NCBI RefSeq assembly: GCF_947498015.1
Contig: NZ_CANMIR010000006.1
Location: 186,001-250,000, forward strand
Direction: 5' to 3'
DNA length: 64,000 bases
DNA from: an uncultured Neptuniibacter sp.
Lineage (GTDB): Bacteria > Pseudomonadota > Gammaproteobacteria > Pseudomonadales > Balneatricaceae
The position numbers and the translations under genes are program-made. The notes beneath the pieces are model-generated. The model did not search any database. It was not told the DNA's origin and saw only the letters and a list, made by a program, of their open reading frames with translations. Shown here piece after piece: positions 54,358 through 63,687 of the stretch. How positions within the stretch are numbered: the stretch's first letter is position 1; each line of letters begins with the position of its first letter.

Positions 54358-55048
54358 TTTTTGCGGCCAGATAATCACTTCCGCCACGGTCGGGGTGGTA
54401 TTTCTGCATCAGTCGCCTATGCGCATTGACTATATCTTCTCGTGAGCAACCGGGGCATAAGCCTAAAATATCGTATGCTTCTTTACGGTTCATCATCCGT
54501 TCGCCCTTGTTGACGGTATTTTCCCCCGGATCATCTTCTCGCCAGCTATCGCCAAAGCGCTTATCCAGGTAGGCCTCTAGCAAGCGTGCTGATTCGCTAT
54601 CCTGCTGGCGGCAATAACTTAGCAGGTTTATAAATTCCTTTTCATTGAGCTCTCCTAACTCGCGTCCTGCAAACGGTCCCGATTTGATGGTTCCGTACAT
54701 CACCCCGGAATCATGATCGAGTGTCAGGTGTAAAATCAGGGTGTCGACCTCTGAGCAGTTGCCAGATGTTGGGTGTGGGTTTGGGCGTGACTGGTACCAC
54801 TGCCGTATAAATGGCAGGGCTCTCAATATAATGGGGATTAAGTTACGCCAGAAGGGAAGTAATCCAGCAAAAACAGCGGCGATCCAATGTAATCGCCCTG
54901 TGAGTGCCATCAGCAACATAAACAGGGAAACAACAACGATAGCGATCATAACCAATGCGCGTATTCGCTTTTTTGGTGACATCGATTTCAACCAGAGAAA
55001 TACCATAAAGCCCAGACCGGCTAAAATCACTAAGCTAACAGGGTTCAC
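54323..55048 (-). CDS. Membrane protein with C-terminal DnaJ domain
   Basis: Two N-terminal transmembrane helices (about 3-21 and 32-48) are followed by a cytoplasmic region with a [23 protein letters not shown] helical part, then a C-terminal J domain (about 185-241) containing [31 protein letters not shown] with the HPD motif. This J-at-the-C-terminus layout resembles DjlC/TIM14-type co-chaperones rather than DnaJ. Start is GTG at 55048 with GGAG 6 nt upstream. It would recruit DnaK to the membrane; a partner is not visible. Confidence 0.82.
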   Translation of the reverse strand: MNPVSLVILAGLGFMVFLWLKSMSPKKRIRALVMIAIVVVSLFMLLMALTGRLHWIAAVFAGLLPFWRNLIPIILRALPFIRQWYQSRPNPHPTSGNCSEVDTLILHLTLDHDSGVMYGTIKSGPFAGRELGELNEKEFINLLSYCRQQDSESARLLEAYLDKRFGDSWREDDPGENTVNKGERMMNRKEAYDILGLCPGCSREDIVNAHRRLMQKYHPDRGGSDYLAAKINQAKDLLLHG

Positions 55049-55093
55049 AATAGGCTCCGTAGAATTTGATCATCTTTTTTGTTTGGTCATCTC

Positions 55094-55801
55094 TTATTTT
55101 AACTGTTCCAGCAGCCGTGTGATGGCTGGATCTTTATCTTGTGCAAAATGTTGCAACGCTTTCTTTCCACCGCTGGCATAAACAGCTACAGCATTGAGCA
55201 ACTGTTTAAGCAGATGAGAGCTGGCGCTGTTAAACGAGTGATAGGCACCACCGGATAACCTCGCCACCTCTTTGAATGCTCGCTTGGCTATAAGTTCATT
55301 CCCCTCCTGAAAGATGAAAACCGGTGTGGAAAGTAATCCCAGTTCGCCAGCTTTCTGGCATAGGTTATCAACCGGTTCCTCCATACAGTCACCGATATAG
55401 ATAACGGCTTGAACACTTTTAATTCGCGTTTCCTTAAGCGCAAGATTCAACACCTTACCTATCTGAGTATGCCCAGCCGCACATGAAACCTGCTGCATGA
55501 TGTTCAGTAAACTGTGTGAATCAGTGAGCCAGTCACTCTGATGAAACTGCTGGAACCCCCGGAAATAGCAGAGCTTCATCATCAAACCACCTATTTTACC
55601 AGCTTCTATAAACATAGAGTTCTGAAGATGGCAGGCGTGATCCCAGGTTAACTGTCGGCTGGCTGTCGCATCGAGTGCGAAAAGGACTCTACCCTCACCT
55701 CCAGCGGAAAAAGTCACCGGTGTTTGCTGCATCTTATCAATAAATGCATCCAGTTCCTGTTTTGAGGTTTGTGTTGCTAAAGGCTGTTTAGATTTTGGCA
55801 T
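55094..55801 (-). CDS. VWA-like domain protein
   Basis: The 235-residue soluble protein has a von Willebrand A-like core: RVLFALDATASRQLTWDHA, a degenerate MIDAS (D-A-T-A-S), and VQAVIYIGDCMEEPVDNL, FKEVARLSGGAYHSF. Classic MIDAS is DxSxS; here it is DxTxS. The first strand and following helix fit the fold. It is directly upstream of the J-domain gene on the same strand (45 bp gap), so the two may act together. I do not know a characterised member. Confidence 0.7.
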   Translation of the reverse strand: MPKSKQPLATQTSKQELDAFIDKMQQTPVTFSAGGEGRVLFALDATASRQLTWDHACHLQNSMFIEAGKIGGLMMKLCYFRGFQQFHQSDWLTDSHSLLNIMQQVSCAAGHTQIGKVLNLALKETRIKSVQAVIYIGDCMEEPVDNLCQKAGELGLLSTPVFIFQEGNELIAKRAFKEVARLSGGAYHSFNSASSHLLKQLLNAVAVYASGGKKALQHFAQDKDPAITRLLEQLK

Positions 55802-55936
55802 AGCAGAGTTATCGATCAGAAACGGTTAATTTCAGTATAGCGATTCCAGATCGGAGTAGGTTTTTTACTTTCCATCAGGACAGTTTGATGGGGTTAGGTT
55901 AAGATCGGACAAAATTACAAAATGGAGTTTTGGACG

Positions 55937-57700
55937 GTGCGAAATCTCATTATAGCTGGAGCGGTTGTCGCAGCTGGTGCAGTCGGATACCTGGTAAGCC
56001 AACAAGGTGGTGAAACGTCGGTGATGCAACCCGCAGATCATCCACTGGCGTATGTGCCTGCAGATACTGTTTTCTTTTCAGGGCAATTGGAGCCGTATCC
56101 GGTAAAGGACTATCTGCAATCTGTTACTTATACCCAGACTCAGGTGCCAGATGATTTTCTTGAGGAGTTGGATGATGATCCGAATCCCAAGAATCGCTTT
56201 ATTGGAAGCCTGGTTAGATCCTACTTTGAAGCGTCACGATCAGCAGAGAGCTTTCTGAATACCTTTGGTCTGCCTGAGCAGATGAGAATGTTGGTGTACG
56301 CAGTAGGGTTTATTCCAGTCCTGCGTTATGAAGTCGCGGATGAAACACGCCTCTGGGCTCTGCTGGACAAAGCTGAGCAGGAGAGTGGGTTTACCCATCA
56401 AACACGCTCCATAGGGGAACTGAACTATCGGGTTTATCCCTTTGAAAATAGCGACAATGGGGAAAAGTTTGAACTGCTGGTGGCCTTCCATGAGGGCTGG
56501 GCTACCTGGAGCTTCAATACTCACTTAAATGATGCGCAAACGGAAGCTGTTGTTCTGGCTCAAAGCAAACCAAAGGCTTCGCTAGAACAATCGGGAACGT
56601 TGGATGAAATAGCAAAAAACCATGGATTTATTAAAACCAGCCTCTCCTATCTGGATCATCAGGGGGTGGTTACTGCGTTGACAACAGAGAAGGGTAATGC
56701 CCTGGCACAGATGTTGACCCAGGTTTTGGAACGGGAGGGCAAGACGGATGATTTTGCTGAACTACGTACGCCCGAATGCCAAACAGAAATGGGCGCGATT
56801 GCTGCTAATTGGCCGCGTACGGTTCTGGGTTTCAGGGATAGTAAGGATATCCAGATATCAGCGGAACGTAGTTATATGAAGATGTCGATGGTTGTGGAAA
56901 GTCACAATCAGACGGTGCTGGATGCCTTAAATGCGGTGCAGGGCTATCTTCCAGACTATCTGAACGGAGATCAGGTGTTCAGCATGGGGTTTGGTATTGA
57001 TGCGAATAAGCTCAGCTCGTCAATGTCATCGATCTGGTCAAATATGCTTGAACCTGTATACCAGTGTAAACCATTGATGGAGATGCAGGAGGGACTGAAA
57101 GCCAGTAATCCGGCAGCGCTTGCGATGTTTACAGGTATGGCACAGGGGGTGAAAGGGATCGGTATGGGAGTTCAGAGCTTTGCACTGAATCTGAACGGAC
57201 CGGAACCGCAGCTGGATGATCTTCAGGGGGTGATCACCCTTTCCGCTGATCAGCCGGAAGTTATTTTTAATATGGCCAAAGCATTTGCGCCGCCACTTGC
57301 AGGTATTCAGGTGCCTAACGATGGTAGTGCTGTGGATCTGGCAACGGTTATGCCGATTCCGCCGGAGCTGAATATTCGACCGATGCTGGCAGTTAAAGGT
57401 AAACATCTGGTGATCTATAACGGTGAGAAAGGTGCGGCGATTGCCGATCAACTCGCTGATGAAGAGCCGATTAGTAACGGAATTCTGGGTCTATCAATCG
57501 ATTATAAGAAGTTACTTGCGCCGCTCGTGCCTGTGCTGGAGCAGGCAGCCGCAGATCCTGCTGTAACGGAACAGCTTGAGGTGCTCAAACATATGGATAT
57601 GCGGATTAAAATGGCTATGGATATGAATCCACAGGGGATTCAACTTACCAGTGAAGCTGACATCAAAGCGGCCCCGAAGGGAGAGACCGTTAGTCGGTAG
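55937..57700 (+). CDS. Membrane-anchored/secreted protein, DUF3352-like
   Basis: The 587-residue protein has an N-terminal hydrophobic helix (LIIAGAVVAAGAVGYLV) and a large extracytoplasmic domain starting HPLAYVPADTVFFSGQLEP. The opening resembles DUF3352, where proteins open with a PADT-type motif. Function is unknown. I prefer the GTG at 55937 with TGGAG upstream; an ATG at 55922 overlaps that site and would add 5 residues. Low Cys content; Cys365-like residues near TPECQTE and PVYQCKP could pair. A terminator follows. Confidence 0.55.
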   Translation: MRNLIIAGAVVAAGAVGYLVSQQGGETSVMQPADHPLAYVPADTVFFSGQLEPYPVKDYLQSVTYTQTQVPDDFLEELDDDPNPKNRFIGSLVRSYFEASRSAESFLNTFGLPEQMRMLVYAVGFIPVLRYEVADETRLWALLDKAEQESGFTHQTRSIGELNYRVYPFENSDNGEKFELLVAFHEGWATWSFNTHLNDAQTEAVVLAQSKPKASLEQSGTLDEIAKNHGFIKTSLSYLDHQGVVTALTTEKGNALAQMLTQVLEREGKTDDFAELRTPECQTEMGAIAANWPRTVLGFRDSKDIQISAERSYMKMSMVVESHNQTVLDALNAVQGYLPDYLNGDQVFSMGFGIDANKLSSSMSSIWSNMLEPVYQCKPLMEMQEGLKASNPAALAMFTGMAQGVKGIGMGVQSFALNLNGPEPQLDDLQGVITLSADQPEVIFNMAKAFAPPLAGIQVPNDGSAVDLATVMPIPPELNIRPMLAVKGKHLVIYNGEKGAAIADQLADEEPISNGILGLSIDYKKLLAPLVPVLEQAAADPAVTEQLEVLKHMDMRIKMAMDMNPQGIQLTSEADIKAAPKGETVSR

Positions 57701-57717
57701 TTGCCTTGCCAATTATG

Positions 57718-57747
57718 AAAAGGCCACAGAGATGTGGCCTTTTTTTT
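57718..57747 (+). terminator. Terminator after the DUF3352-like gene
   Basis: AAAAGGCCACA-GAGA-TGTGGCCTTTT, perfect stem, then a long T run. Confidence 0.92.
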
Positions 57748-57776
57748 ATGAGCAGCAAGCGTTCGGCTTAATATTT

Positions 57777-59543
57777 TCAGCTTGGTTGCTCAATCTGTTC
57801 GCCGATATAGCGTTTACGCTTTTTCTCTTTAACATGGTGGATATCAACTAAAACCAATCCATCAATACAGTAGTTAAAGTCTGCATCAACACCAAAATCT
57901 AAAAAACGAACACCTCCCTCTTCACAGAGCTCACTGTATTGTTTGTAAAGGGTCGGGACACTAACACCGAGAAAATCAAGCTGCTCTTTGAGTACCTTAA
58001 AGTCCGCTTTATAGTTATCCCCACAAAATAACCGTGTCATATTATTTTGAGTTTCACTGTCTAATGGGTAGGGGGAGAAAGAGCGGCCTAACGCTTCGGT
58101 ATCACCAAAATAGTGTTTGTAGAACCAGATCAGCATATCTTTGGCAACTTTGGGGTAGTTATTACTCAGGCTGACCGGGCCAAACATATAGCGAACTTCA
58201 GGGTGTCTGCGTAGGTAGGCACCGATTCCGTACCAAAGATAATCCAGGCTACGTTTTCCCCAGTATTTGGGCTGTACGAAACTTCGGCCCAACTCGATCC
58301 CCTGTTCGAAGATCGGTTGCATCTGCTCGGAGTATTTGAACAGGCTTGCACTATAGAGCTGCTGGTGTGCTTCTGGATCAAGTTTTCCAGCTTCTGCTAA
58401 TCGGTATGCGCCGGCAATCTCTAACTCATCTTCATCCCAGAGGATCAGGTGGCGATAGTACTGGTCGTAGAGATCCAGGTCTCTACGGTCCCCGGTCCCT
58501 TCACCGACACACCGGAAGGCGATCTCTCTGAGCCGGCCAACCTCCTGCATAACCGCAGAATCTGCCTGGTAATCAAATAGGTAGATCTTTTTACCATCCG
58601 AGGTCTCCCCTAAAAGCTCGGAGTCTCTGAGTTCCTGCTTCAAGGATTGCCGGCTCTGAGGGTGAGCGATCGTTTTCTCAGTGATAAACAGAGGTTTTTT
58701 ATTTTTGGCAATTCGGTAGAGATGCTTTTTCAGCAGCTTGGTTTTTTCGGCGGTGGATACGGGCACTGCATCGATCTGGCTGAACGGGATCGCCTCTCCG
58801 ACTTTCATCGAAATCGTCACCGAGCGTTTATTAAACATCTCGTGAGCCAGCATGATGGTAGACAAAGCTTTGTTGATATAGGAAACACTGTAAAACAGAG
58901 AGGAGTTTCTTCCGCCGATAAAGATGGGGAGCACTGGTGCATTGGCTTTCCGGGCAAAACGGATAAACCCACTGTTCCATTTATCATCTTTAACGCCGGT
59001 GATGCCTGCTCGTGAGACCTCTCCGGCAGGAAAGACAATGATCGCCTGGTCCTGATGTAAAGCGTCTACAATGCGTGAAATGTCACGCTTACGGGTGCTC
59101 TTTCCTAAGTTGTCGACGGGAAGGAAGAGGTTTTTGATCGGATCAAAGTTCATCAGAATATCATTGGCAACAATTTTGACATCCCGTCTCACCTCGCCGA
59201 CCATTTTGAGTAGAGCCAACCCATCCAGAGCGCCGAGAGGGTGGTTCGCAATGATCACAACCCTGCCTGATGAGGGAATGTTATCGCGGTCACGATTACT
59301 GATGCTGTAACCAAAATTAAAATACTCCAGGACGCGGTCAATGAATTCAAAACCACGGGCATCCTGGTTCGTATCAAGAAAGTTGTTGATCTCACCCTCA
59401 TGAACCAGCCTGCGAAGCATATAGAGAGCTGATCGCTTAAAGGGGGCTGGTTTTTCAGAGAATGCCGGATATTTACTGATAAGAGCCTGCTCTATATTGA
59501 GAGCGGGCTCAGTTACGATGAGGTTGTTTTCACGTCTATTCAT
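57777..59543 (-). CDS. OlsF-like bifunctional acyltransferase (amino-lipid synthesis)
   Basis: The 588-residue protein fuses two acyltransferases. The N-terminal half (about 60-290) is a PlsC/OlsA-type O-acyltransferase with VVIIANHPLGALDGLALL (His101 and Asp107 in NHPLGALD) and IIVFPAGEVSRAG. The C-terminal half (about 330-580) is an OlsB/GNAT-type N-acyltransferase (LREIAFRCVGEGTG, GRSFVQPKYWGKRSLDYLWYGIGAYL). This matches OlsF, which makes phosphorus-free ornithine lipids in one polypeptide; glycine lipids are the alternative product. The phosphorus link is interesting beside a PhoX gene, but no Pho site is seen here. Confidence 0.85.
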   Translation of the reverse strand: MNRRENNLIVTEPALNIEQALISKYPAFSEKPAPFKRSALYMLRRLVHEGEINNFLDTNQDARGFEFIDRVLEYFNFGYSISNRDRDNIPSSGRVVIIANHPLGALDGLALLKMVGEVRRDVKIVANDILMNFDPIKNLFLPVDNLGKSTRKRDISRIVDALHQDQAIIVFPAGEVSRAGITGVKDDKWNSGFIRFARKANAPVLPIFIGGRNSSLFYSVSYINKALSTIMLAHEMFNKRSVTISMKVGEAIPFSQIDAVPVSTAEKTKLLKKHLYRIAKNKKPLFITEKTIAHPQSRQSLKQELRDSELLGETSDGKKIYLFDYQADSAVMQEVGRLREIAFRCVGEGTGDRRDLDLYDQYYRHLILWDEDELEIAGAYRLAEAGKLDPEAHQQLYSASLFKYSEQMQPIFEQGIELGRSFVQPKYWGKRSLDYLWYGIGAYLRRHPEVRYMFGPVSLSNNYPKVAKDMLIWFYKHYFGDTEALGRSFSPYPLDSETQNNMTRLFCGDNYKADFKVLKEQLDFLGVSVPTLYKQYSELCEEGGVRFLDFGVDADFNYCIDGLVLVDIHHVKEKKRKRYIGEQIEQPS

Positions 59544-59631
59544 AGCGTGAAAACTATATGAGGGTTTCGTGACTAAACTTTTACGTATCGTTTACGTTTT
59601 AGTGACATGGGGCTGAGAAGAGAGTGATTGA

Positions 59632-59799
59632 TCACTCTCCTTCATACTTGTCCCAAGGGTCTCCATCTTCAGCGCGGCGCCCACGTGTTTTCCTGCGATC
59701 AGTTTTACCCGGTTCAAAACGAATATCTTCACGGCGGTCTTTCAACTTTCTACGGTCGCCACCTTTCCTTCTATCACCTTGAAAAGCGCCTTCTTGCAT
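59632..59799 (-). CDS. Small Arg-rich conserved-looking protein (55 aa)
   Basis: ATG at 59799 opens 55 codons ending at TGA (59632-59634), preceded by AGGAAT about 7 nt away. The product is dominated by DRRK/DRRE/GRR repeats (GDRRKGGDRRKLKDRREDIR, FEPGKTDRRKTRGRR) and ends in an acidic-aromatic patch (EDGDPWDKYEGE). From memory, similar Arg-rich small proteins occur in other marine gammaproteobacteria, but I cannot name a family. A GAGAGTGAT/ATCACTCTC hairpin at 59620-59639 overlaps the stop. It is divergent from dinB. Confidence 0.6.
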   Translation of the reverse strand: MQEGAFQGDRRKGGDRRKLKDRREDIRFEPGKTDRRKTRGRRAEDGDPWDKYEGE

Positions 59800-59952
59800 T
59801 ACTGATTCCTTTTATAGTGATTACTTCAATAAGGGAAGTTCTGGGCAGTAGTAGAGGAAGAGAGAACACTGCCCAAAACTTCAGATACCTGTGTATTGCT
59901 ATTCAGAATAGCAAAAAAATCTGTTGGCTGGGAAAAATGATAGTATACAATA

Positions 59953-59968
59953 CTGTATATATAGTCAG
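59953..59968 (+). promoter_or_regulatory. LexA (SOS) box upstream of dinB
   Basis: CTGTATATATAGTCAG matches CTGT-N8-ACAG with one mismatch in the second half, and the spacer is AT-rich as usual. It lies 15 bp upstream of the GTG start. Confidence 0.75.
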
Positions 59969-59983
59969 TATTTGGGTGAGCAG

Positions 59984-61042
59984 GTGCAGAGGAAAATCAT
60001 TCACTGTGATTGCGATTGTTTTTTTGCAGCGGTTGAGATGCGAGATCAGCCTGCACTCAGCAATATCCCAATGGCGATTGGCGGTTCATCTGATCGTCGA
60101 GGTGTTATTGCTACCTGCAACTATCCTGCCCGCGAGTACGGTGTGCGTTCTGCCATGCCAACAGCGCAGGCTTTGAAGTTGTGCCCCACGCTGACGGTGA
60201 TGTCTGGAAATATGGCTAAGTACCGTGAAGCATCACAGCAAGTTATGCAGATTTTCAGAGATTACACCAACCTAATTGAGCCTCTCTCTCTGGATGAGGC
60301 GTTTCTTGACGTGACCGGCGTGCCACACTGCCAAGGCAGTGCTACCTTGATAGCAGAAGAGATACGCAATCGGGTTAGGGAGGAGGTCGGTATTACCATC
60401 TCTGCTGGTGTTGCACCGAATAAATTTTTGGCCAAAGTTGCCAGTGATTGGAATAAACCTGATGGTCTCTTTGTCATACACCCCTCGCAGGTGGCCACTT
60501 TTATCACCGACTTACCGGTAAAAAAAATATCAGGAGTCGGGGCCAAGACGGCTGAAAAGCTCAAATTGATGGATATTGAAACCTGTGGGGAACTGGGTGA
60601 CCGTAGCTTGCCACAGCTCATTGAGCGCTTTGGTAAGTTTGGCCAGCGTCTTTATGAACTTGCGAGGGGGGTTGATGAACGCCCGGTGCGTGTTTCCCGG
60701 GTTCGTAAATCGATCAGTGTGGAACATACCTACTCCAGGGACCTACCGGACTTGGAGGCCTGTTTAGAGCAGTTACCCCGGTTAATCATGGAGTTGGAGG
60801 AACGCTTTCAGAAACACAAAGATGCCAGAGCCGTGAGTGGTGTGGTGGTGAAAGTAAAGTTTTTTGATTTTGTGCAAACCACTGCGGAGCACTCTGTTGC
60901 TGCCCCTGAGCTGTCACATTTCAGACAGTTGCTGATCGATGCCTATCATCGGGGTGGGCGACCCGTACGTTTGATTGGGCTGGGCTATCGTTTAGCGTCG
61001 GAGGAGCCAGGGCAGCCGGAGCAGTTGAGTTTACTTTCCTAA
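59984..61042 (+). CDS. dinB: DNA polymerase IV (translesion, Y family)
   Basis: The 352-residue polymerase starts MQRKIIHCDCDCFFAAVEMRD with the catalytic Asp9, and has the YPAREYGVRSAMPTAQAL finger segment, the SLDEAFLDVT motif with catalytic Asp-Glu, and helix-hairpin-helix segment LPVKKISGVGAKTAEKL. It bypasses DNA lesions in the SOS response. The start is a GTG with GGGTGAG upstream; the alternative ATG at 59924 would put the LexA box inside the gene and is rejected. The C-terminus ends QLSLLS, like a beta-clamp motif (QxxLxLF type). Confidence 0.95.
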   Translation: MQRKIIHCDCDCFFAAVEMRDQPALSNIPMAIGGSSDRRGVIATCNYPAREYGVRSAMPTAQALKLCPTLTVMSGNMAKYREASQQVMQIFRDYTNLIEPLSLDEAFLDVTGVPHCQGSATLIAEEIRNRVREEVGITISAGVAPNKFLAKVASDWNKPDGLFVIHPSQVATFITDLPVKKISGVGAKTAEKLKLMDIETCGELGDRSLPQLIERFGKFGQRLYELARGVDERPVRVSRVRKSISVEHTYSRDLPDLEACLEQLPRLIMELEERFQKHKDARAVSGVVVKVKFFDFVQTTAEHSVAAPELSHFRQLLIDAYHRGGRPVRLIGLGYRLASEEPGQPEQLSLLS

Positions 61043-61065
61043 TCTGAAAGAGGCAGGAGCCGAGT

Positions 61066-61635
61066 GTGACAGAGCGATCAGAGCATGAACTGGAATCGAT
61101 AGCGTTAAGGCTGGCTGCATATCGGTCAGAATACGGAACAGGCGAAGAAAAGTGGGCGCTGAGGGTCTGTGAGTTAGCCTGGCAAGCTTCTTTGCAAGGA
61201 AACTATGGGGTAGGGGCTGTGCTGGTTGATGGGCAGGGCGACCTTCTGGCTGAAGGATCTAATCAGGTATTTGAACCGGTGTTTAATTCGTCAGCACATG
61301 CAGAGATGAAAGTGCTTGATCTATTTGAAGCGGTTTATCCCGATTATCATCAGCGTGTACAGCTAAGCTTGTTCACCTCACTTGAGCCCTGTCCGATGTG
61401 TTGTGGTCGTATTCTTGCTGCAGGGATCGGTCGGGTTGTTTATCTGTCTGAGGATAAGGAGGGTGGTATGATGTCGCATTGCACTAGGCTGCCAGCCGCA
61501 TGGAAGAATCTATCGCAGCTCCTTGAAATTAAAGTATTTGATAAAGAACATGAACTTTCAGTTCTGGCCTCTGATATTGCGACTGCACAAAAAATCAGGC
61601 TCCGTCATAAACTAATGGCCGTTATTCGTCCATGA
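61066..61635 (+). CDS. Nucleoside deaminase family protein (cytidine/deoxycytidylate-type)
   Basis: The 189-residue protein has the zinc deaminase signature H78-A-E80 and P-C109-P-M-C112, with SLFTSLEPCPMCCGRILAAGI. It is longer than TadA and lacks the tRNA-binding C-terminus, so it is probably a small-molecule deaminase (guanine, cytosine or related base). Start is GTG at 61066 with GGAG 6 nt upstream. It lies 23 nt after dinB on the same strand and may share its SOS-controlled transcript. Confidence 0.8.
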   Translation: MTERSEHELESIALRLAAYRSEYGTGEEKWALRVCELAWQASLQGNYGVGAVLVDGQGDLLAEGSNQVFEPVFNSSAHAEMKVLDLFEAVYPDYHQRVQLSLFTSLEPCPMCCGRILAAGIGRVVYLSEDKEGGMMSHCTRLPAAWKNLSQLLEIKVFDKEHELSVLASDIATAQKIRLRHKLMAVIRP

Positions 61636-61725
61636 ACGCCTGTAATTAACACCTGCATTTGTTATACTCGCGCGCTTTTACGCGGTCTGGTTAAAAAAGA
61701 ACCAGTTCTTTTGCAGGGGTGTTAA

Positions 61726-63279
61726 ATGATCGAATTGCTTGTGTCCAAGACACAATCACTCAAAAGTGATGTTCTCTCCGGATTGACAGTGGCGTTAGCG
61801 CTGGTTCCGGAAGCGGTTGCTTTTGCCTTCGTTGCGGGTGTTGAACCCTTAGTGGGTTTATATGCGGCGTTTATGGTGGGATTGATTACCGCTGCAATTG
61901 GTGGCCGTCCGGGGATGATCTCCGGTGCAACAGGTGCTTTGGCTGTTGTGATGGTCAGTCTGGTTGCGCAGCACGGCGTTGAATACCTGTTTGCAACAGT
62001 CGTTCTCATGGGGATCTTTCAGGTATTGGCGGGGGTTTTCCGGCTGGGTAAATTTATCCGTCTCGTGCCTCACCCGGTGATGCTGGGCTTTGTGAATGGC
62101 CTTGCGATTGTGATCTTCCTTGCACAGATGAAGCAGTTCCAGTTTACCGATGAGCAGGGAGTACTTCAGTGGCTGCAAGGTCAACAGATGATGCTCATGC
62201 TGGGACTGATTGCGCTGACGATGGCGATCATACACTTCCTGCCTAAACTAACGCGTGCAATCCCATCATCACTGGCGGCGATTGTAACCGTGACTCTGCT
62301 GGTTATCGGTTTGGATCTGGATGCGCGTACCGTACAGGATGTGCTGGCAGATATGACGGGTAACCCCGCAGCTACTATAGCCGGCGGTTTACCCGAGTTT
62401 CACATCCCGATGGTTCCTCTGAACATGGAAACGTTCCAGGTCATTGTCCCTTATGCTTTGATCCTTGCTGCTATCGGTTTGATTGAGTCGCTGCTGACAT
62501 TGACACTGATTGATGAAATCACTGAAACCCGGGGTCGTGGTAATAAAGAGTGTATCGGCCAGGGTGTTGCAAACGTGGCGACAGGCTTCTTTGGAGGTAT
62601 GGGCGGTTGTGCGATGATTGGTCAAAGCATGATCAATATAAACTCTGGCGGCCTGGGTCGCGCATCCGGGATCTCTGCGGCCCTATTTCTGCTGACCTTC
62701 ATTCTTGTCGGTTCGAATCTGATAGAGATTATTCCAGTTGCCGCGCTGGTCGGTGTGATGTTCATTGTTGTAATCGGAACGTTCGAGTGGGCAAGCCTAC
62801 GCCTGTGGGGCAAGATTCCTCGTTCTGATCTGATCGTGGTTATTGCCGTGACGGGTGTCACTGTGTGGCAGGATCTTGCGGTTGCGGTTGTTGTCGGTGT
62901 AATTATTTCAGCGCTGGTGTTTGCGTGGAAGCATGCTAGCCATATGGTGTTTGAGATTCGTGATGAATACGATACGAAGGTTTATCTGCCAAACGGTCCC
63001 CTATTCTTTGCCTCTATTCAGACTTTCCGCGATCAATTCAATCCTAAAATGGATCCGCCTGAAGTCATAGTCGATTTTGTTAACTGCCGTGTGATGGATC
63101 ATTCAGGTATCGAAGCGATCGATTCTTTGGCAGAGCGCTATGAAAAAGCGGGTAAAGAGCTTCATCTTCGCCATCTAAGCCCTGAGTGCCGAGCCCTATT
63201 GAGGAAGGCCGGGAACCTGGTCGAGGTGAATATGATTGAGGATCCAAAATATAAAGTGGCAGATGATAGTCTCGCCTAG
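61726..63279 (+). CDS. SulP-family anion transporter with STAS domain
   Basis: The 517-residue protein has about 11-12 hydrophobic segments in the SulP pattern ([102 protein letters not shown]) and a C-terminal STAS domain (about 405-505, [22 protein letters not shown]). SulP members move sulfate, bicarbonate or other anions with Na+ or H+; the substrate is not determined by sequence. The strong match to bicarbonate-type BicA-like or sulfate-type members cannot be separated here. A terminator follows. Confidence 0.9.
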   Translation: MIELLVSKTQSLKSDVLSGLTVALALVPEAVAFAFVAGVEPLVGLYAAFMVGLITAAIGGRPGMISGATGALAVVMVSLVAQHGVEYLFATVVLMGIFQVLAGVFRLGKFIRLVPHPVMLGFVNGLAIVIFLAQMKQFQFTDEQGVLQWLQGQQMMLMLGLIALTMAIIHFLPKLTRAIPSSLAAIVTVTLLVIGLDLDARTVQDVLADMTGNPAATIAGGLPEFHIPMVPLNMETFQVIVPYALILAAIGLIESLLTLTLIDEITETRGRGNKECIGQGVANVATGFFGGMGGCAMIGQSMININSGGLGRASGISAALFLLTFILVGSNLIEIIPVAALVGVMFIVVIGTFEWASLRLWGKIPRSDLIVVIAVTGVTVWQDLAVAVVVGVIISALVFAWKHASHMVFEIRDEYDTKVYLPNGPLFFASIQTFRDQFNPKMDPPEVIVDFVNCRVMDHSGIEAIDSLAERYEKAGKELHLRHLSPECRALLRKAGNLVEVNMIEDPKYKVADDSLA

Positions 63280-63312
63280 ATTCTGATTCATCGTTCAAAA
63301 ATATTGATATCT

Positions 63313-63339
63313 AAAACCGGCATTTATGCCGGTTTTTTT
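63313..63339 (+). terminator. Terminator after the SulP gene
   Basis: AAAACCGGCA/TGCCGGTTTT, 10-bp perfect stem with a 4-nt loop, then T run. Confidence 0.9.
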
Positions 63340-63687
63340 ATGCTAACTATTTGATATTAAAAGGTTGTGAGGCTTAGGGTCGTGCCGGGTTTTAAATGTA
63401 AAAAGCTTGGTAAGTTCCGATATTCTATTTTTATGGTGTATATAGAGTTGGTTATTACTTTTCGGTATATAGTTTAACTGATTGTAAATTAAGGGTTTTT
63501 TGGTTTTCTGGTTTTGATTGTACTTCAGTACAGTAGGTAGTAACGCTTATCAGGTCTAATTTTGAGTGTAGATTAATTGAACAGTTGTAAGTTGCGACTG
63601 TATTCCTTCAATTAGCGCCTCTGATAAGTTTTAAAGCTGCTGTTTTCAGTGCGCAATGATGAATTCCTGAATAATGGAGATATTCTC
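63340..63687 (+). other. Long AT-rich leader upstream of the adhesin
   Basis: These 348 bp contain no credible gene. They are AT-rich, with an imperfect palindrome around TGTACTTCAGTACA near 63519-63532, and lead to a GGAG site 5 nt upstream of the ATG. The promoter of a large surface protein is expected here. Confidence 0.45.
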
